Shown: positions 34,889 through 43,082, counted from the stretch's first letter. The stretch: DNA of 64,000 nt from Cohnella sp. SGD-V74 (GCF_003001675.1 NZ_PVYW01000018.1:124001-188000); one strand, 5' to 3'. Notes: generated from the sequence alone by a model not told the origin. Numbers and translations are program-made.

Positions 34889-36028
34889 TTGACAACTCCA
34901 CAAGTAAAAAAGAATTACCACGCAGCACTGACAACTTTGAAGGATCTAGACCCTTTATTAAAGGTGTTAACACGGAATAAGGAAGAGGGGCACTGGTTTT
35001 GGATTGCAGTAGTTGCACCTATTAAGGCACTTGGCCGACTGATGAAACGTCTGAACATTGCTGCACTCCTCAAAGCAGTCAGTGGCATCTCAATTCCAGT
35101 CGCTGGTGTTGCAGGCGTAGGAGTAATAAGTGCCGAGAATCACCTGCCAGTTTGGGCAACGATCGTCATTGTTACCGTTACAGGAGCGGGGGTTTACTAC
35201 TTGTTGATGATTCCTCATATCAACAAGATGATTATCCCTGGCAACCCTGAGTTCCACTTGGGTTTATTCAAAAAGAAAAGAAGGGAAGAGTACGAACGAT
35301 ACTGGGAGAGAATCATGTCACTGAGCGATTTCAACTTCGAGGGCCTTCAAGATTTCGTGGGTTCTGTGTTTGGTGTTCAAACGATTGAGCTGAGCAGGTT
35401 AATTCAACGCCTTGAAGCTGAGATTGCGGAAAAGGATCTCCAAAATAAATCGTTTGAGGCCAATCTTGTTGAGTACGAGCAGGAAATAAAACTGTTTGCT
35501 CAGCAGCAAGAAAAAGCGGATGCTGCGCTTGCCTATGTATCTGAGGTGCTTAAGGAATTGAATATCACGTTGTATCGATTCGTAAACAAACGTATGTCTT
35601 TCAGCGACCTTACCTTCATTTCGGGGATTACGATCTATAGACAGAAAGATGACCGGCTCTATAAAATCGCAGACGAACGCACCACTGGCGTCAGCCCTGA
35701 TATTGTGGATATCAACGATTCGGTATACGAGAACTACTCAATGATCGCTGCGGTCAGAGCTGAGGTAGACAAGCCCCATTGGGTGAATCCGTATCCGGGA
35801 CACTATGTCGTTTCCAACCGGATGAGAATGATGGAAGGGGAAGTATGGCTACTGAATTTCCACTTCGATGAGAAACGCAATGAAAAAGCATTGTCGCTAC
35901 TTCTACCGTCTGATATGATTGAGATAAGAGAAATCTATCGAATGTTTCATGTACTCTGCTTGATTCTGCAGCAAAATGAAGCACAAGAGAGGACAGAAGA
36001 AGGAGGCGCTCATCATGAGCTTGCTTGA
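34889..36028 (+). CDS. Membrane-anchored sensor-like protein, 5' end displaced by IS insertion
   Basis: The body of this protein (about 375 residues) has a hydrophobic segment pair near 65-115, a coiled coil (LIQRLEAEIAEKDLQNKSFE) and a C-terminal GAF-like alpha/beta domain (ERTTGVSPDIVDINDSVYEN; HYVVSNRMRMM). The original start ATG GAG CAA is at 33592-33600. The IS3 element sits after codon 3, and excising it gives MEQVKKNYHAAL. In the present sequence TTG 34889 inside the IS end gives MTTPQVKKNYHAAL, so a product is still possible but without its own leader and ribosome site. Confidence 0.6.
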   Translation: MTTPQVKKNYHAALTTLKDLDPLLKVLTRNKEEGHWFWIAVVAPIKALGRLMKRLNIAALLKAVSGISIPVAGVAGVGVISAENHLPVWATIVIVTVTGAGVYYLLMIPHINKMIIPGNPEFHLGLFKKKRREEYERYWERIMSLSDFNFEGLQDFVGSVFGVQTIELSRLIQRLEAEIAEKDLQNKSFEANLVEYEQEIKLFAQQQEKADAALAYVSEVLKELNITLYRFVNKRMSFSDLTFISGITIYRQKDDRLYKIADERTTGVSPDIVDINDSVYENYSMIAAVRAEVDKPHWVNPYPGHYVVSNRMRMMEGEVWLLNFHFDEKRNEKALSLLLPSDMIEIREIYRMFHVLCLILQQNEAQERTEEGGAHHELA

Positions 36029-36176
36029 ACGTAAAACGAAAAAGGTCCACGCTGTCGCATTTGCTTCACAAAAGGACTTGAATGACGCTCGTCGAAAGCA
36101 TCGTGATGAAGTTCTTAGGAAGGTTTCTGAGAATGAAACGAAGCGCTTGGTCGTTATTTCGAACAGCAATGAATAA
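36015..36176 (+). CDS. Small basic protein, 53 aa
   Basis: ATG 36015 follows AGGAGGCGCTC and overlaps the end of the preceding gene by 14 nt. MSLLERKTKKVHAVAFASQK continues into a charged helix (DARRKHRDEVLRKVSENETK). Translational coupling suggests a partner role; family unknown. Confidence 0.55.
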   Translation: MSLLERKTKKVHAVAFASQKDLNDARRKHRDEVLRKVSENETKRLVVISNSNE

Positions 36177-36233
36177 TACATTCTCTCATTTGGAGTAGAT
36201 TAATGACTCCACGTTAATACAATCAGAAAAAAT

Positions 36234-36271
36234 AAATAGGCCGACTCCTTGTTTGGGGACGGTCTATTTTT
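36234..36271 (+). terminator. Intrinsic terminator
   Basis: AAATAGGCCGACTCC and GGGGACGGTCTATTTTT pair around TTGTTT. A separate palindrome TGGAGT...ACTCCA (36191-36211) lies just upstream and could be an operator. Confidence 0.7.
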
Positions 36272-36334
36272 AATTAATATAGATTGGATTTATCGTTTGT
36301 CACAATTCGAAGAACGAGTGAAAGGGTGGACATA

Positions 36335-36895
36335 ATGTTTTCTCCAGAGGGAAGTATATCTGGCTATGGCATGATCAGAAAGCTAGATCAGTTAGGCAGA
36401 ATCGTCATACCGATCGAAATATACCGATACACAGGGATAAAGCCAAATGAGGATTCTGTAGAGATTTTTTACGATGAAGTTTCGAAAGAGATTGTATTAA
36501 AACACTATACGGGTTCAGGTTGTATGTTTTGTCTATCTATTGACCATATTCATGTCTATAAAAATAAGATCATTTGCGAAAGTTGCTTAGGCGAACTGAG
36601 TGGAATAAACGCAAATTGGGACCAGACGGGAAAGCAGATTCAAAAAGTTTTGGGTGATTCCCAAGAGGGGCAGGAGTCTTCTGAATTTGCCACATTATTA
36701 AGCAAGAATCGATCCAACAATATCAACGAGAGAAGTACAAGAAAAAGTAAGACTGATGATTCAATTTTAAAAATGATGGCAATCCTCCAGGAGAACCCGA
36801 AGATGACTCAGAAGGAGCTGGCAAACCGTCTAAAGTTTTCTCAAAGCCGTATCAGTCAACTGAAAAAGCTGATTCGATCGAGATATCCGATTTGA
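36335..36895 (+). CDS. AbrB/SpoVT-type transcriptional regulator with zinc and HTH segments
   Basis: A 186-residue protein. Residues 10-55 (MIRKLDQLGRIVIPIEIYR) are a swapped-hairpin AbrB/SpoVT DNA-binding domain. A CMFC...CESC pattern follows (about 63-86), consistent with a small zinc site, then a linker and a C-terminal HTH (MTQKELANRLKFSQSRISQL). Two DNA-binding modules in one small protein is unusual. ATG 36335 follows AAAGGGTGG; a longer frame to 36284 lacks a ribosome site. Confidence 0.75.
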   Translation: MFSPEGSISGYGMIRKLDQLGRIVIPIEIYRYTGIKPNEDSVEIFYDEVSKEIVLKHYTGSGCMFCLSIDHIHVYKNKIICESCLGELSGINANWDQTGKQIQKVLGDSQEGQESSEFATLLSKNRSNNINERSTRKSKTDDSILKMMAILQENPKMTQKELANRLKFSQSRISQLKKLIRSRYPI

Positions 36896-36992
36896 CATAG
36901 ACAAAAATTGCTTTTTCGTCGACAAGAATAAGGGTTAGCTATTCAAGATACGGGGGAAACTATCAGTATTAAATCTGATAGGGGGATGTTCA

Positions 36993-37175
36993 ATGACTGA
37001 TCATGATCATTCAAATCTGTACCGGTTCCTACGCAAACCGAATTCGATAGTCGAGAAATCGATAAAATTTGGGATGGAGGAAAGAAGAAAGCAGAGAGAA
37101 GAAATTTTGCTGAAAATAGTAAAGAGGGAAAATAGCCGGCAATCTCATGGCAAAGATAGTAACTCCCCAAAGTGA
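36993..37175 (+). CDS. Small charged protein, 60 aa
   Basis: ATG 36993 follows AGGGGGATG. The product is a charged helix (EERRKQREEILLKIVKREN) of unknown family. It ends just before leader module E. Confidence 0.5.
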   Translation: MTDHDHSNLYRFLRKPNSIVEKSIKFGMEERRKQREEILLKIVKRENSRQSHGKDSNSPK

Positions 37176-37183
37176 AAGAATTG

Positions 37184-37300
37184 TGCTATAATCAGCTTAA
37201 TCATCAATCACACCTTAACGCAAGATAGAAGCCCTAGTGGCGGAATTATTTCGAAGGATACTCCTTCCTATGATTCCGGTTCGCTAGGGCTTTTTTTGCG
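37184..37300 (+). ncRNA. Leader module E: promoter, GCAA box, terminator
   Basis: Consensus extended -10 TGCTATAAT (37184-37192). The RNA has CCTTAACGCAAGATAGAAGC and a terminator with arms AGCCCTAG and CTAGGGCT, inner stems CGGAAT/ATTCCG and GAAGGA/TCCTTC, then TTTTTTTGCG (ending 37300). It is the closest relative of module D: CGCAAGATAnAAGCCCTA is shared. The next gene starts 139 nt downstream. Confidence 0.7.
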
Positions 37301-37438
37301 TTCGGTTCAGTAGATTATGGAAGGAGTGAAACATTTATAGTGTTCTTTACCACTTTTATGGGAGCTTGGATTTACCGTGACAGGCTTAGGTGAAGCATAA
37401 GTAACGTAAAGTCTTGATTTAATCAGGAGGTTAACGAT

Positions 37439-37588
37439 ATGAAAACAATTAATGTCATAAGGAAAGACGGGACATTGGTATTGAAAAAAATGGGAAACAG
37501 CATGGATGTAATAAATCTTGCTACAGCATTCCAAACTGACCGTATCAACCATGATGGCGATGTAACGGAAATAATCCTTAGAGTTTAA
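37439..37588 (+). CDS. Small protein, 49 aa
   Basis: ATG 37439 follows CAGGAGGTTAACG. MKTINVIRKDGTLVLKKMGN and ending TEIILRV. Alternating hydrophobic pattern suggests a small beta-rich protein; the family is unknown. Its location after leader module E suggests control by it. Confidence 0.5.
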   Translation: MKTINVIRKDGTLVLKKMGNSMDVINLATAFQTDRINHDGDVTEIILRV

Positions 37589-37731
37589 AAGAAGATTATC
37601 CTATCTGATCTGATTAATTACAAAGTAAACTTTGTAGCATTTATCAACAACCATAATATGAGGAGGGAGCCCCTCTGCCATTTTGGCGCTGGGGGGGTGA
37701 TCCCGGCATATCTATGGCATGGGCGAAATTA

Positions 37732-37827
37732 TGAGCAAAGTACAATTGATGAAAGCAATTTATAAAATGCAGCAACTCCAAGCCTTGAAGAAACACACAG
37801 TTGTTGGGAAGCTGCTGAGTAAATAAG
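37732..37827 (+). CDS. Possible 31-residue peptide
   Basis: MSKVQLMKAIYKMQQLQALK continues to KKHTVVGKLLSK: an amphipathic basic helix. An in-frame ATG ten bases upstream would add four residues. No clear ribosome site is adjacent, but a GGAGGGAGCCCC hairpin motif lies 60 nt upstream. Low confidence. Confidence 0.3.
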
Positions 37828-37865
37828 GGTAAGTGAGGATTTTATTGCAAGAATTACGAGATAAA

Positions 37866-37912
37866 GAGAAAGAACGAGGGAGCGGAATTGTCGCGATTCT
37901 CGTTCTTTCTTA
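37866..37912 (+). terminator. Long terminator-like hairpin, first of a pair
   Basis: GAAAGAACGAG and CTCGTTCTTTC enclose a GC stem (AGCGGAATTGTCGCG). A near copy lies at 38392-38442 on the other side of the gene at 38058, so the two hairpins bracket that gene. Confidence 0.6.
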
Positions 37913-38057
37913 ATTCAAAGGAAATCAAACGACACTTAACCGGTAATGGACAGATCGGGCAGCTTCAGCTTCTCTGCCGCTTATGGTCATCTAAGCCTAG
38001 CGACAAGCTGATACAGACCGCCCTCACTAATAACCTATTTTCAGGAGGATATACTAA

Positions 38058-38375
38058 ATGAACACAAAATTCTATTCGAACGAGCAATTACAAAATGGAA
38101 AGCCTGCGGAACTGATGGCCACATTTAATGCGCCTAGTTATGATCATCTGCAGGTCGACGTTGAGACAAAGGGTACTGTTGTGCTAAATACCGTTTTCGG
38201 GATCGTAACACTATCGATCATTCCATACGGCACCGGGGAATCTGGTGGCTGTATCGACATTAAATACCATGGAGAAAAGTTTAGGACCTCTATGATCGGA
38301 TTTAAGGGCCATAGGGATGAACGTGTAAAGGATGCTGATTTATATAGCTTTGACCTTCAAAAAGCTAACTCTTAA
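38058..38375 (+). CDS. Hypothetical protein, 105 aa
   Basis: ATG 38058 follows CAGGAGGATATAC. The product is beta-rich (TKGTVVLNTVFGIVTLSIIP; GGCIDIKYHG) with no membrane segment. Family unknown. It is bracketed by two related terminator hairpins, as if it were a self-contained cassette. Confidence 0.55.
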   Translation: MNTKFYSNEQLQNGKPAELMATFNAPSYDHLQVDVETKGTVVLNTVFGIVTLSIIPYGTGESGGCIDIKYHGEKFRTSMIGFKGHRDERVKDADLYSFDLQKANS

Positions 38376-38391
38376 TTCTTAATTGCAAATA

Positions 38392-38442
38392 ACCACGAAA
38401 AGAACGGGGAAGCGGGATTGCCGCGATCTTCGTTCTTTTCAA
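38392..38442 (+). terminator. Long terminator-like hairpin, second of a pair
   Basis: GAAAAGAACG and CGTTCTTTTC enclose GCGGGATTGCCGCG. Compared with 37866-37912 the sequence is about 85 percent the same by eye. A further partial echo (GGGGAAGCGGGAACTGC, then TCCTTCG) occurs at 39606-39632. Confidence 0.6.
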
Positions 38443-38456
38443 TTAAGGAGGGCACG

Positions 38457-39563
38457 ATGAGATCAGAAAAGGAAGTCCAAAGAAGAGTTCGTAAATACAT
38501 CAATCGACTTAAAAAAATAAATGTCTTTCAAACTGCGCGAGGAATGAAAAATTCTGTTCTAGATATAGACAATGATTCGATCATTATTCAGACAAAGAGA
38601 TCGGAAAGAGGTAGCTACAAAATCGCGAAACGAGCAATTGAGCGATCTGCACTGTTTGTTTTTCGAGTGAGAACAATCACAAAGAAGGAATTAGAAGCGT
38701 TTACGAATTACACATCTGCATTATTTGGGTTACTTGAGGCAATATTTGAAGGCGTTGCACGCATTTCCAAAATGCGCGAATTAAGGCTATCCTTACTTGG
38801 AACTCGTGTTTTCTTTAGCGGATTTTCGCATCGTGCACCCTCAGATTTCAAACTTGCACAAGAAACACAGGCTGAATATATATTACTTAGTTATTATTAT
38901 ATTCGGCAAGATAAGACTAACGCTTGGAGGAGACTTGCCGATCAATATGGTTTTAGAGGAAAGATTTTATTGGATAGTGGGGAATATAGTCTCTTTAATT
39001 TGTCGAAGTTTAAAGAGATTAAAGACGAACCTACAATCCATGAGTACATCGAATTCGTCAAAGAAAATCGGGAATACTTTTGCATGTGGGCGTCGTTTGA
39101 CAAGATCGGGAATGATAATGAATCAAGAGAAAACTATGAAACAATGATTGCATCAGAAGTTGAGCCTATGCCGATTATTGGAATTGATAGTCCGCTGTCC
39201 GAGTATCAATACGTGATCGAGCAATACGATCCGGCGGTTGTAGGCATCGGTGGAATATTAGGGATAAAGAATAGGACTGCACGAAGAGCACGGCTCAAAG
39301 AAATCTTTACTGCATTTCCAAATACAAATTTCCATGGACTGGGCGTAGCTGATTCAAATTTGGTAGCATTTAACTGGTTTAGTTGTGATACTACATCATG
39401 GTTAATTGCACCAAGAAAGTATTTGAAGGTCCAAACTATTCACGGTCAGAAAGAATGTCCCAAGTCATGGAGTCTATTTGATAGAATTGCATTTGGAGTA
39501 AAGGAACTTAGATCCCTGGAGCATTGGTATCAGACACATTCTCCAACAGAACTCATTATTTAA
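38457..39563 (+). CDS. tRNA-guanine transglycosylase-like protein (phage/DpdA-type)
   Basis: A 368-residue protein. From about residue 120 it follows a TGT-type TIM-barrel pattern: ILLSYYYIR, GKILLDSGEYSLF, MWASFDKIGND with N shortly after, MPIIGIDSPLSEYQYV, VVGIGGILGI, LKEIFTAFPNTNFHGLGV and FSCDTTSWLI. The HGLG...CDTTSW ending is typical of viral/mobile TGT-like and DpdA-like enzymes that insert 7-deazaguanine bases into DNA or RNA. No preQ0 synthesis genes are in the window, so it would depend on host precursors. ATG 38457 follows AAGGAGGGCAC. Confidence 0.65.
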   Translation: MRSEKEVQRRVRKYINRLKKINVFQTARGMKNSVLDIDNDSIIIQTKRSERGSYKIAKRAIERSALFVFRVRTITKKELEAFTNYTSALFGLLEAIFEGVARISKMRELRLSLLGTRVFFSGFSHRAPSDFKLAQETQAEYILLSYYYIRQDKTNAWRRLADQYGFRGKILLDSGEYSLFNLSKFKEIKDEPTIHEYIEFVKENREYFCMWASFDKIGNDNESRENYETMIASEVEPMPIIGIDSPLSEYQYVIEQYDPAVVGIGGILGIKNRTARRARLKEIFTAFPNTNFHGLGVADSNLVAFNWFSCDTTSWLIAPRKYLKVQTIHGQKECPKSWSLFDRIAFGVKELRSLEHWYQTHSPTELII

Positions 39564-39589
39564 AATTGAATGGTACTCACAATCGTTCG

Positions 39590-39715
39590 GAAGCTGTAAG
39601 AAGTATCGGGGAAGCGGGAACTGCATCCTTCGTGATCGGTGCGCCGGCGTTAGGGACCAATTCGAACAACTGCAGCTCGCTCTCTGGATCTCCGAATGAA
39701 ACCGAATTATTTCTA
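39590..39715. repeat. GC-rich dispersed repeat remnant
   Basis: Contains GTGCGCCGGCG, GAACAACTGCAGCTCGC and GGATCTCCGAATGAAACCG, matching the tracts at 440-1090, 24600-24860 and 55310-55690. It directly follows the 3' end of the TGT-like gene. Confidence 0.5.
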
Positions 39716-39837
39716 AACTAGGTGCTTCACGAAATTACACATTTGAATGATAAATAGAGTTGCATTCAGACAAAAAATCGAAGAAAAGCACAAGTTACTA
39801 AACAGACACACTATTCCAAAGGGGACTAACAGTATTT

Positions 39838-40104
39838 ATGAAAGAACACGCACACGCTCATGACTCAGCAATGAACCATCTTGCTACATTTTTAGAAGAA
39901 GATTATAAGCTTGAGGGAAATGGCACTATGCGAAAAGATCCTTCCGAAGAAGCTGAATATAAATACTTGTTCAAAGGCGTTGACCCAGGGCGAGACAATA
40001 TTCAGACGAGATTTGAAGTTACAAACAAGAAGGGGAGCAACGTTTACTCAGTTTCCATGCTGATTAACTACAATATGCGAGAAATTGGATATTTTGAAGT
40101 CTAA
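39838..40104 (+). CDS. Hypothetical protein, 88 aa
   Basis: MKEHAHAHDSAMNHLATFLE continues into a beta-rich second half. It has a His-rich start, no membrane segment, and no family I recognise. AAAGGGGAC lies about 12 nt before the ATG. The stop abuts a degenerate duplicate of the 3' end of the TGT-like gene. Confidence 0.45.
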   Translation: MKEHAHAHDSAMNHLATFLEEDYKLEGNGTMRKDPSEEAEYKYLFKGVDPGRDNIQTRFEVTNKKGSNVYSVSMLINYNMREIGYFEV

Positions 40105-40214
40105 CTATTTGATAGAATTGCATTTGTTGTAACGAACTTAGATCCTTGGAACATTGCGGTATCAGGTACATTCTCCAACAGAACTCATTAATAATTAATA
40201 AGGATAGGTACTCA
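40105..40214 (+). pseudogene. Duplicated 3' fragment of the TGT-like gene
   Basis: About 110 bp here match 39474-39582 with a few mismatches and small indels: both begin CTATTTGATAGAATTGCATT and share TTCTCCAACAGAACTCATTA. The copy is out of frame and has no start. It shows that the DNA between the copies (39583-40104) was inserted or that a segment was tandemly duplicated and decayed. Confidence 0.75.
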
Positions 40215-40228
40215 ACAAGTAAGAAATA

Positions 40229-40340
40229 TGATATGATGAATAATAAATTTAAACGCTCATTTGAGCATTCTCTGCAAAATTTAAACCCTACGGGTGGCAT
40301 TATTCTAGATTCGTCTAGAAAGAGCCAACGTAGGGTTTTT
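40229..40340 (+). ncRNA. Leader module F: promoter, hairpin, GCAA box, terminator
   Basis: Extended -10 TGATATGAT (40229-40237). The RNA has hairpin GCTCATTTGAGC, the stretch CATTCTCTGCAAAATTTAAA, and a terminator with arms ACCCTACG and CGTAGGGT enclosing TTCTAGA/TCTAGAA, then TTTTT. It ends about 20 nt before the ATG of the gene at 40361. Confidence 0.65.
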
Positions 40341-40360
40341 CTATTTGGAGGCTGATAAAC

Positions 40361-41167
40361 ATGATCGGATTAAAGTTAGTTCTCTCAATTTGTCTACTTG
40401 TGATAGTGCTGATTGCATTTTTTGTATTTTGCCTTCATAGGTGGCATGTTCGAAAATGGGAGGTACTGTCTGAAAGCGGAGAACACATTGAAGTAAACGA
40501 AAGAAGGGCCATTCTGCAGCACAGAAAGGAAAAGATAAAACAGGAAGCAATGGATCAGGGCCAAACATATCAGTCAGCTTCAAGAACTGTATGTAAGGAA
40601 CCGGAAAACTGGACAAACGTTGAACAGTGTGACGTCGAGCATGAGAACAGCAACCAAGAACGCTGGGATTCGGTTCAATTGCAAAAGGAAAATATGGTTG
40701 CGAATAGATTTATGAAAGGTGTGCTCGATAGCAATAATTTCATTGAAGAGCCAGTAGTTATTACTAGAAGCCCTTCCAAGATGTCAACGCTAAAACTGGC
40801 AAATTTACCATCAGAGGATTTCTTAAAACTACTAAAAATAGAAAAAGGAAATGAGGAAATTCTTGATGAAGAATCAATAATTACTTTTGGTAAATCAATT
40901 TCAAGTAAGCGGAAAGTTTGGGAAGATGGACAACATGTCGTTCATTGCCGCATTATCGACAGTGACCAGATCGATTTAGTTGTCTGCGAAGAAATATCAA
41001 CTGGATTCTCATTTGTTTTACAACATGCGGAATTTGAACATATGGGCATTGGTGATCTTTTTACTGCTCAGATCGATGTCTTAGGCAAAGAAAAGCAGTG
41101 GAAAGAGGTAATACAGGTTTGGCCAGGTATTAATGATGCTGATTTAACAGAAGCGGGAGCGAGTTAA
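40361..41167 (+). CDS. Membrane-anchored protein, 268 aa
   Basis: One N-terminal hydrophobic segment (SICLLVIVLIAFFVFCL) followed by a charged region (HRKEKIKQEAMDQGQTYQSA) and a C-terminal beta-rich domain (VHCRIIDSDQIDLVVCEEIS). No family recognised. TTGGAGGCTG lies before the start. The terminator hairpin AAGCGGGAG/CTCCCGTTTC overlaps its stop codon. Confidence 0.5.
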   Translation: MIGLKLVLSICLLVIVLIAFFVFCLHRWHVRKWEVLSESGEHIEVNERRAILQHRKEKIKQEAMDQGQTYQSASRTVCKEPENWTNVEQCDVEHENSNQERWDSVQLQKENMVANRFMKGVLDSNNFIEEPVVITRSPSKMSTLKLANLPSEDFLKLLKIEKGNEEILDEESIITFGKSISSKRKVWEDGQHVVHCRIIDSDQIDLVVCEEISTGFSFVLQHAEFEHMGIGDLFTAQIDVLGKEKQWKEVIQVWPGINDADLTEAGAS

Positions 41168-41179
41168 CCTCCCGTTTCT
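41151..41179 (+). terminator. Terminator-like hairpin over a stop codon
   Basis: AAGCGGGAG and CTCCCGTTT pair around the TAA-containing loop. The T-run after it is weak. Confidence 0.5.
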
Positions 41180-41247
41180 AAACACGAAAAATCTCCTTTT
41201 TTGGATTTATCATAAATCGATAAATGAGTACTCTCAGTTACTGTTTT

Positions 41248-41274
41248 GTATAGTCTCCCATATAGATACTATAC
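41248..41274. promoter_or_regulatory. Inverted repeat, candidate operator
   Basis: GTATAGT (41248-41254) and ACTATAC (41268-41274) form a perfect 7 bp dyad 38 nt before the start of the small membrane protein gene. Confidence 0.35.
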
Positions 41275-41312
41275 CAGAAACCATAAATGATATATTATTG
41301 AGGAGGATAATT

Positions 41313-41579
41313 ATGATTTTTTATTTTGGTGCAGCAAAATCAACTCCTATTGAAGAACAGGGCGAAACATATATCCTGATTACTCTGTCTATATTGCAAA
41401 AGTACGGAGTTCTAATCGGAGTTTGTACCGTTTTAATTTGTATGATTTTGAGATACCTTGCTAAAATACGAAAAAACACTAGGCTAATGTCTGTATTTTT
41501 AATGATGTCCATTGGTATTTCGATTTTGTGCTTAATTTTCATCTTTTTGCCTTACTTTGTTCTTTATAATCTACAATGA
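41313..41579 (+). CDS. Small two-pass membrane protein
   Basis: An 88-residue protein with hydrophobic segments near 22-47 and 58-83, joined by a basic loop (RYLAKIRKNTRL). The topology resembles VirB2/TrbC-type pilins, but the signal peptide is unconvincing. GAGGAGGATAATT precedes ATG 41313. Confidence 0.45.
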   Translation: MIFYFGAAKSTPIEEQGETYILITLSILQKYGVLIGVCTVLICMILRYLAKIRKNTRLMSVFLMMSIGISILCLIFIFLPYFVLYNLQ

Positions 41580-41594
41580 AAGGAGCACTATTTT

Positions 41595-42032
41595 GTGGGA
41601 GAGCTAATTCACATTGGTTTGAGGGGCAGGAAACCAGAAAATTTCTATTCGGAATACTTGGTTAGTTCTGTAGACTGGTTGAACAATGGTTTTATGCAAT
41701 CATTATATGAGGGTTACCCCAATCTTCCTCCAAACGATCCTCCACTTAACGGGATGAGCTGGTGTGCACTTCCGTTAGGCGCTCGGTTTGGTGTGTGGAT
41801 TTATAATCCTTACAATGCTGAAAGCAATTATGCAAAAATCCAAGGTTGGAACCCATTTGTGAGATGGTCATCCACTCCGGCATATGAACCTTTAAATGTC
41901 TCATCTGCAGTAGAGCGCCATAATCTAGCGTGGATAGTCGATAAGGAGGGCTATGGCCAGTACGGCAAAGTTTTTGAAGACGGAACGGTTTGGGTGCCTT
42001 ATCCAAGACCAAAGAACTGGAATATAAACTAA
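41595..42032 (+). CDS. Hypothetical protein, 145 aa
   Basis: GTG 41595 with AAAGGAGC upstream. The protein is rich in Trp, Tyr, Asn and Pro (WCALPLGARFGVWIYNPYN) and soluble. Family unknown. It lies 15 nt after the small membrane protein and 8 nt before the next gene, in one operon. Confidence 0.5.
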   Translation: MGELIHIGLRGRKPENFYSEYLVSSVDWLNNGFMQSLYEGYPNLPPNDPPLNGMSWCALPLGARFGVWIYNPYNAESNYAKIQGWNPFVRWSSTPAYEPLNVSSAVERHNLAWIVDKEGYGQYGKVFEDGTVWVPYPRPKNWNIN

Positions 42033-42040
42033 GGAGAGGG

Positions 42041-42913
42041 ATGTCAATGCTGACAGCGATATTACCAAGTGGGAAGATCATTAGTGCAATTGAATACGAT
42101 GAGCAGAAACATGGTTATGAGCTGTATTGTATTGATGTGAATTGCAAAGCTCCGGTTGTGTTTGTAGGAAGAAATGAACGGACAAAAGCCTATTTTAAAA
42201 CTGTTGGTCGAGATAAAGGAACTAAGCATACTACTAATTGCGGATTTTATCAGCCGTTAGATGTGGCTGGTGCTGTGGAAAAAATTGGTGAGTATCAAAG
42301 TGCAGTCCTTGAAGCAGAAGGTGTTCCTAAAAAAATAATACGACTAAGTCTATCACGACTTGATCCAGAATATGAATCAGTTGAACGGGCACCAAGAGAA
42401 ACTAAAGAAAAACCGGATACTGAGAATTTAGGGTTGAAGGATAAAAGGGAGACACCCGATGTAATAGGATCATTAACCAGCATTGTTAAACTATTAACTT
42501 CTGTAGAGCCCGATGTATTAGCATCGATTTACTTTAGTGTTGCTGGACGAAAAATCCCAATGTCTATGGTTGTAATGGGTCCACAGAAAGCGCATGAAAC
42601 AGTTTGGGCAGATGAGGCGCTCAGAATAAATTATTTCGTCTACGGGAGAGTCATAGCCGTTAGGCAGCTCGAAAAGGTAACTTACCTTGAACTCGAAGGG
42701 AAAGAAGCTCCTGTCACACTTGTCATCTTCAAAGATTACTATAAGCACTTTGATGATGATAAATTTAACTTGTACATGAACAAAAAAGTACTTGTTTATG
42801 GTCAGCTTAGGAAAAACGATTATGGGGGGAAGAAAAAAACCGAAATAATCATTAAAACTTCAGAGTACATTACAATATTAAAGAAGAAAGAAATTGAAAA
42901 TGTTGAACAGTAA
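42041..42913 (+). CDS. Protein with CoiA-like zinc N-terminus and C-terminal OB-like segment
   Basis: A 290-residue protein. The N-terminus (YELYCIDVNCKAPVVFVGRN, then H-TTNC) fits the Cys/His zinc arrangement seen in CoiA/DUF7828-like domains of competence and mobile-element proteins. The C-terminal 90 residues (INYFVYGRVIAVRQLEKVTY; NKKVLVYGQLRKNDYGGKKK) have an OB-fold look, as in nucleic-acid-binding proteins. Both are pattern-level inferences. AAGGAGAGGG precedes ATG 42041; ATG 42047 is an equally good start. Confidence 0.45.
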   Translation: MSMLTAILPSGKIISAIEYDEQKHGYELYCIDVNCKAPVVFVGRNERTKAYFKTVGRDKGTKHTTNCGFYQPLDVAGAVEKIGEYQSAVLEAEGVPKKIIRLSLSRLDPEYESVERAPRETKEKPDTENLGLKDKRETPDVIGSLTSIVKLLTSVEPDVLASIYFSVAGRKIPMSMVVMGPQKAHETVWADEALRINYFVYGRVIAVRQLEKVTYLELEGKEAPVTLVIFKDYYKHFDDDKFNLYMNKKVLVYGQLRKNDYGGKKKTEIIIKTSEYITILKKKEIENVEQ

Positions 42914-42944
42914 CTTCTTATCTCTTGCACCTTTCAGCATTAAA

Positions 42945-43082
42945 TGTGTAAAATATGAGTAGATACTTTTAGGCTTAATGCCATTTCCGCAAATTTAGAC
43001 CTTATGGTTGTATTGCTCGTAAAAGAATAGTATCTTTACCCTCAAGGTGACTGCTGATTTTATATCAGTAGTCTTTTTTTGC
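42945..43082 (+). ncRNA. Leader module G: promoter, hairpin, GCAA box, terminator
   Basis: A -10-like TAAAAT at 42949-42954. The RNA has hairpin GGCTTAATGCC, the stretch CATTTCCGCAAATTTAG, and ends in a hairpin with arms GACTGCTGAT and ATCAGTAGTC followed by TTTTTTTGC (to about 43082). The 5' part is very close to module B. The terminator is farther from the GCAA box than in other copies. Confidence 0.5.

Larger units (their letters stand above)
33601..34900 (+). mobile_element. IS3-family insertion sequence, 1300 bp, with 3 bp target duplication
   Basis: Ends are imperfect inverted repeats beginning TGGAGT: left TGGAGTGCTACGATAAAAAT and right (reverse complement) TGGAGTTGTCAAAAAAAGTG. The flanks show a CAA duplication (33598-33600 and 34901-34903). 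It contains two overlapping transposase frames. Removing the element and one CAA restores an open frame starting at ATG 33592. Confidence 0.9.

Noticed and set aside
36892..36930. TTGACA that might be a -35 element
   Set aside because: No acceptable -10 lies 16-18 bp downstream.
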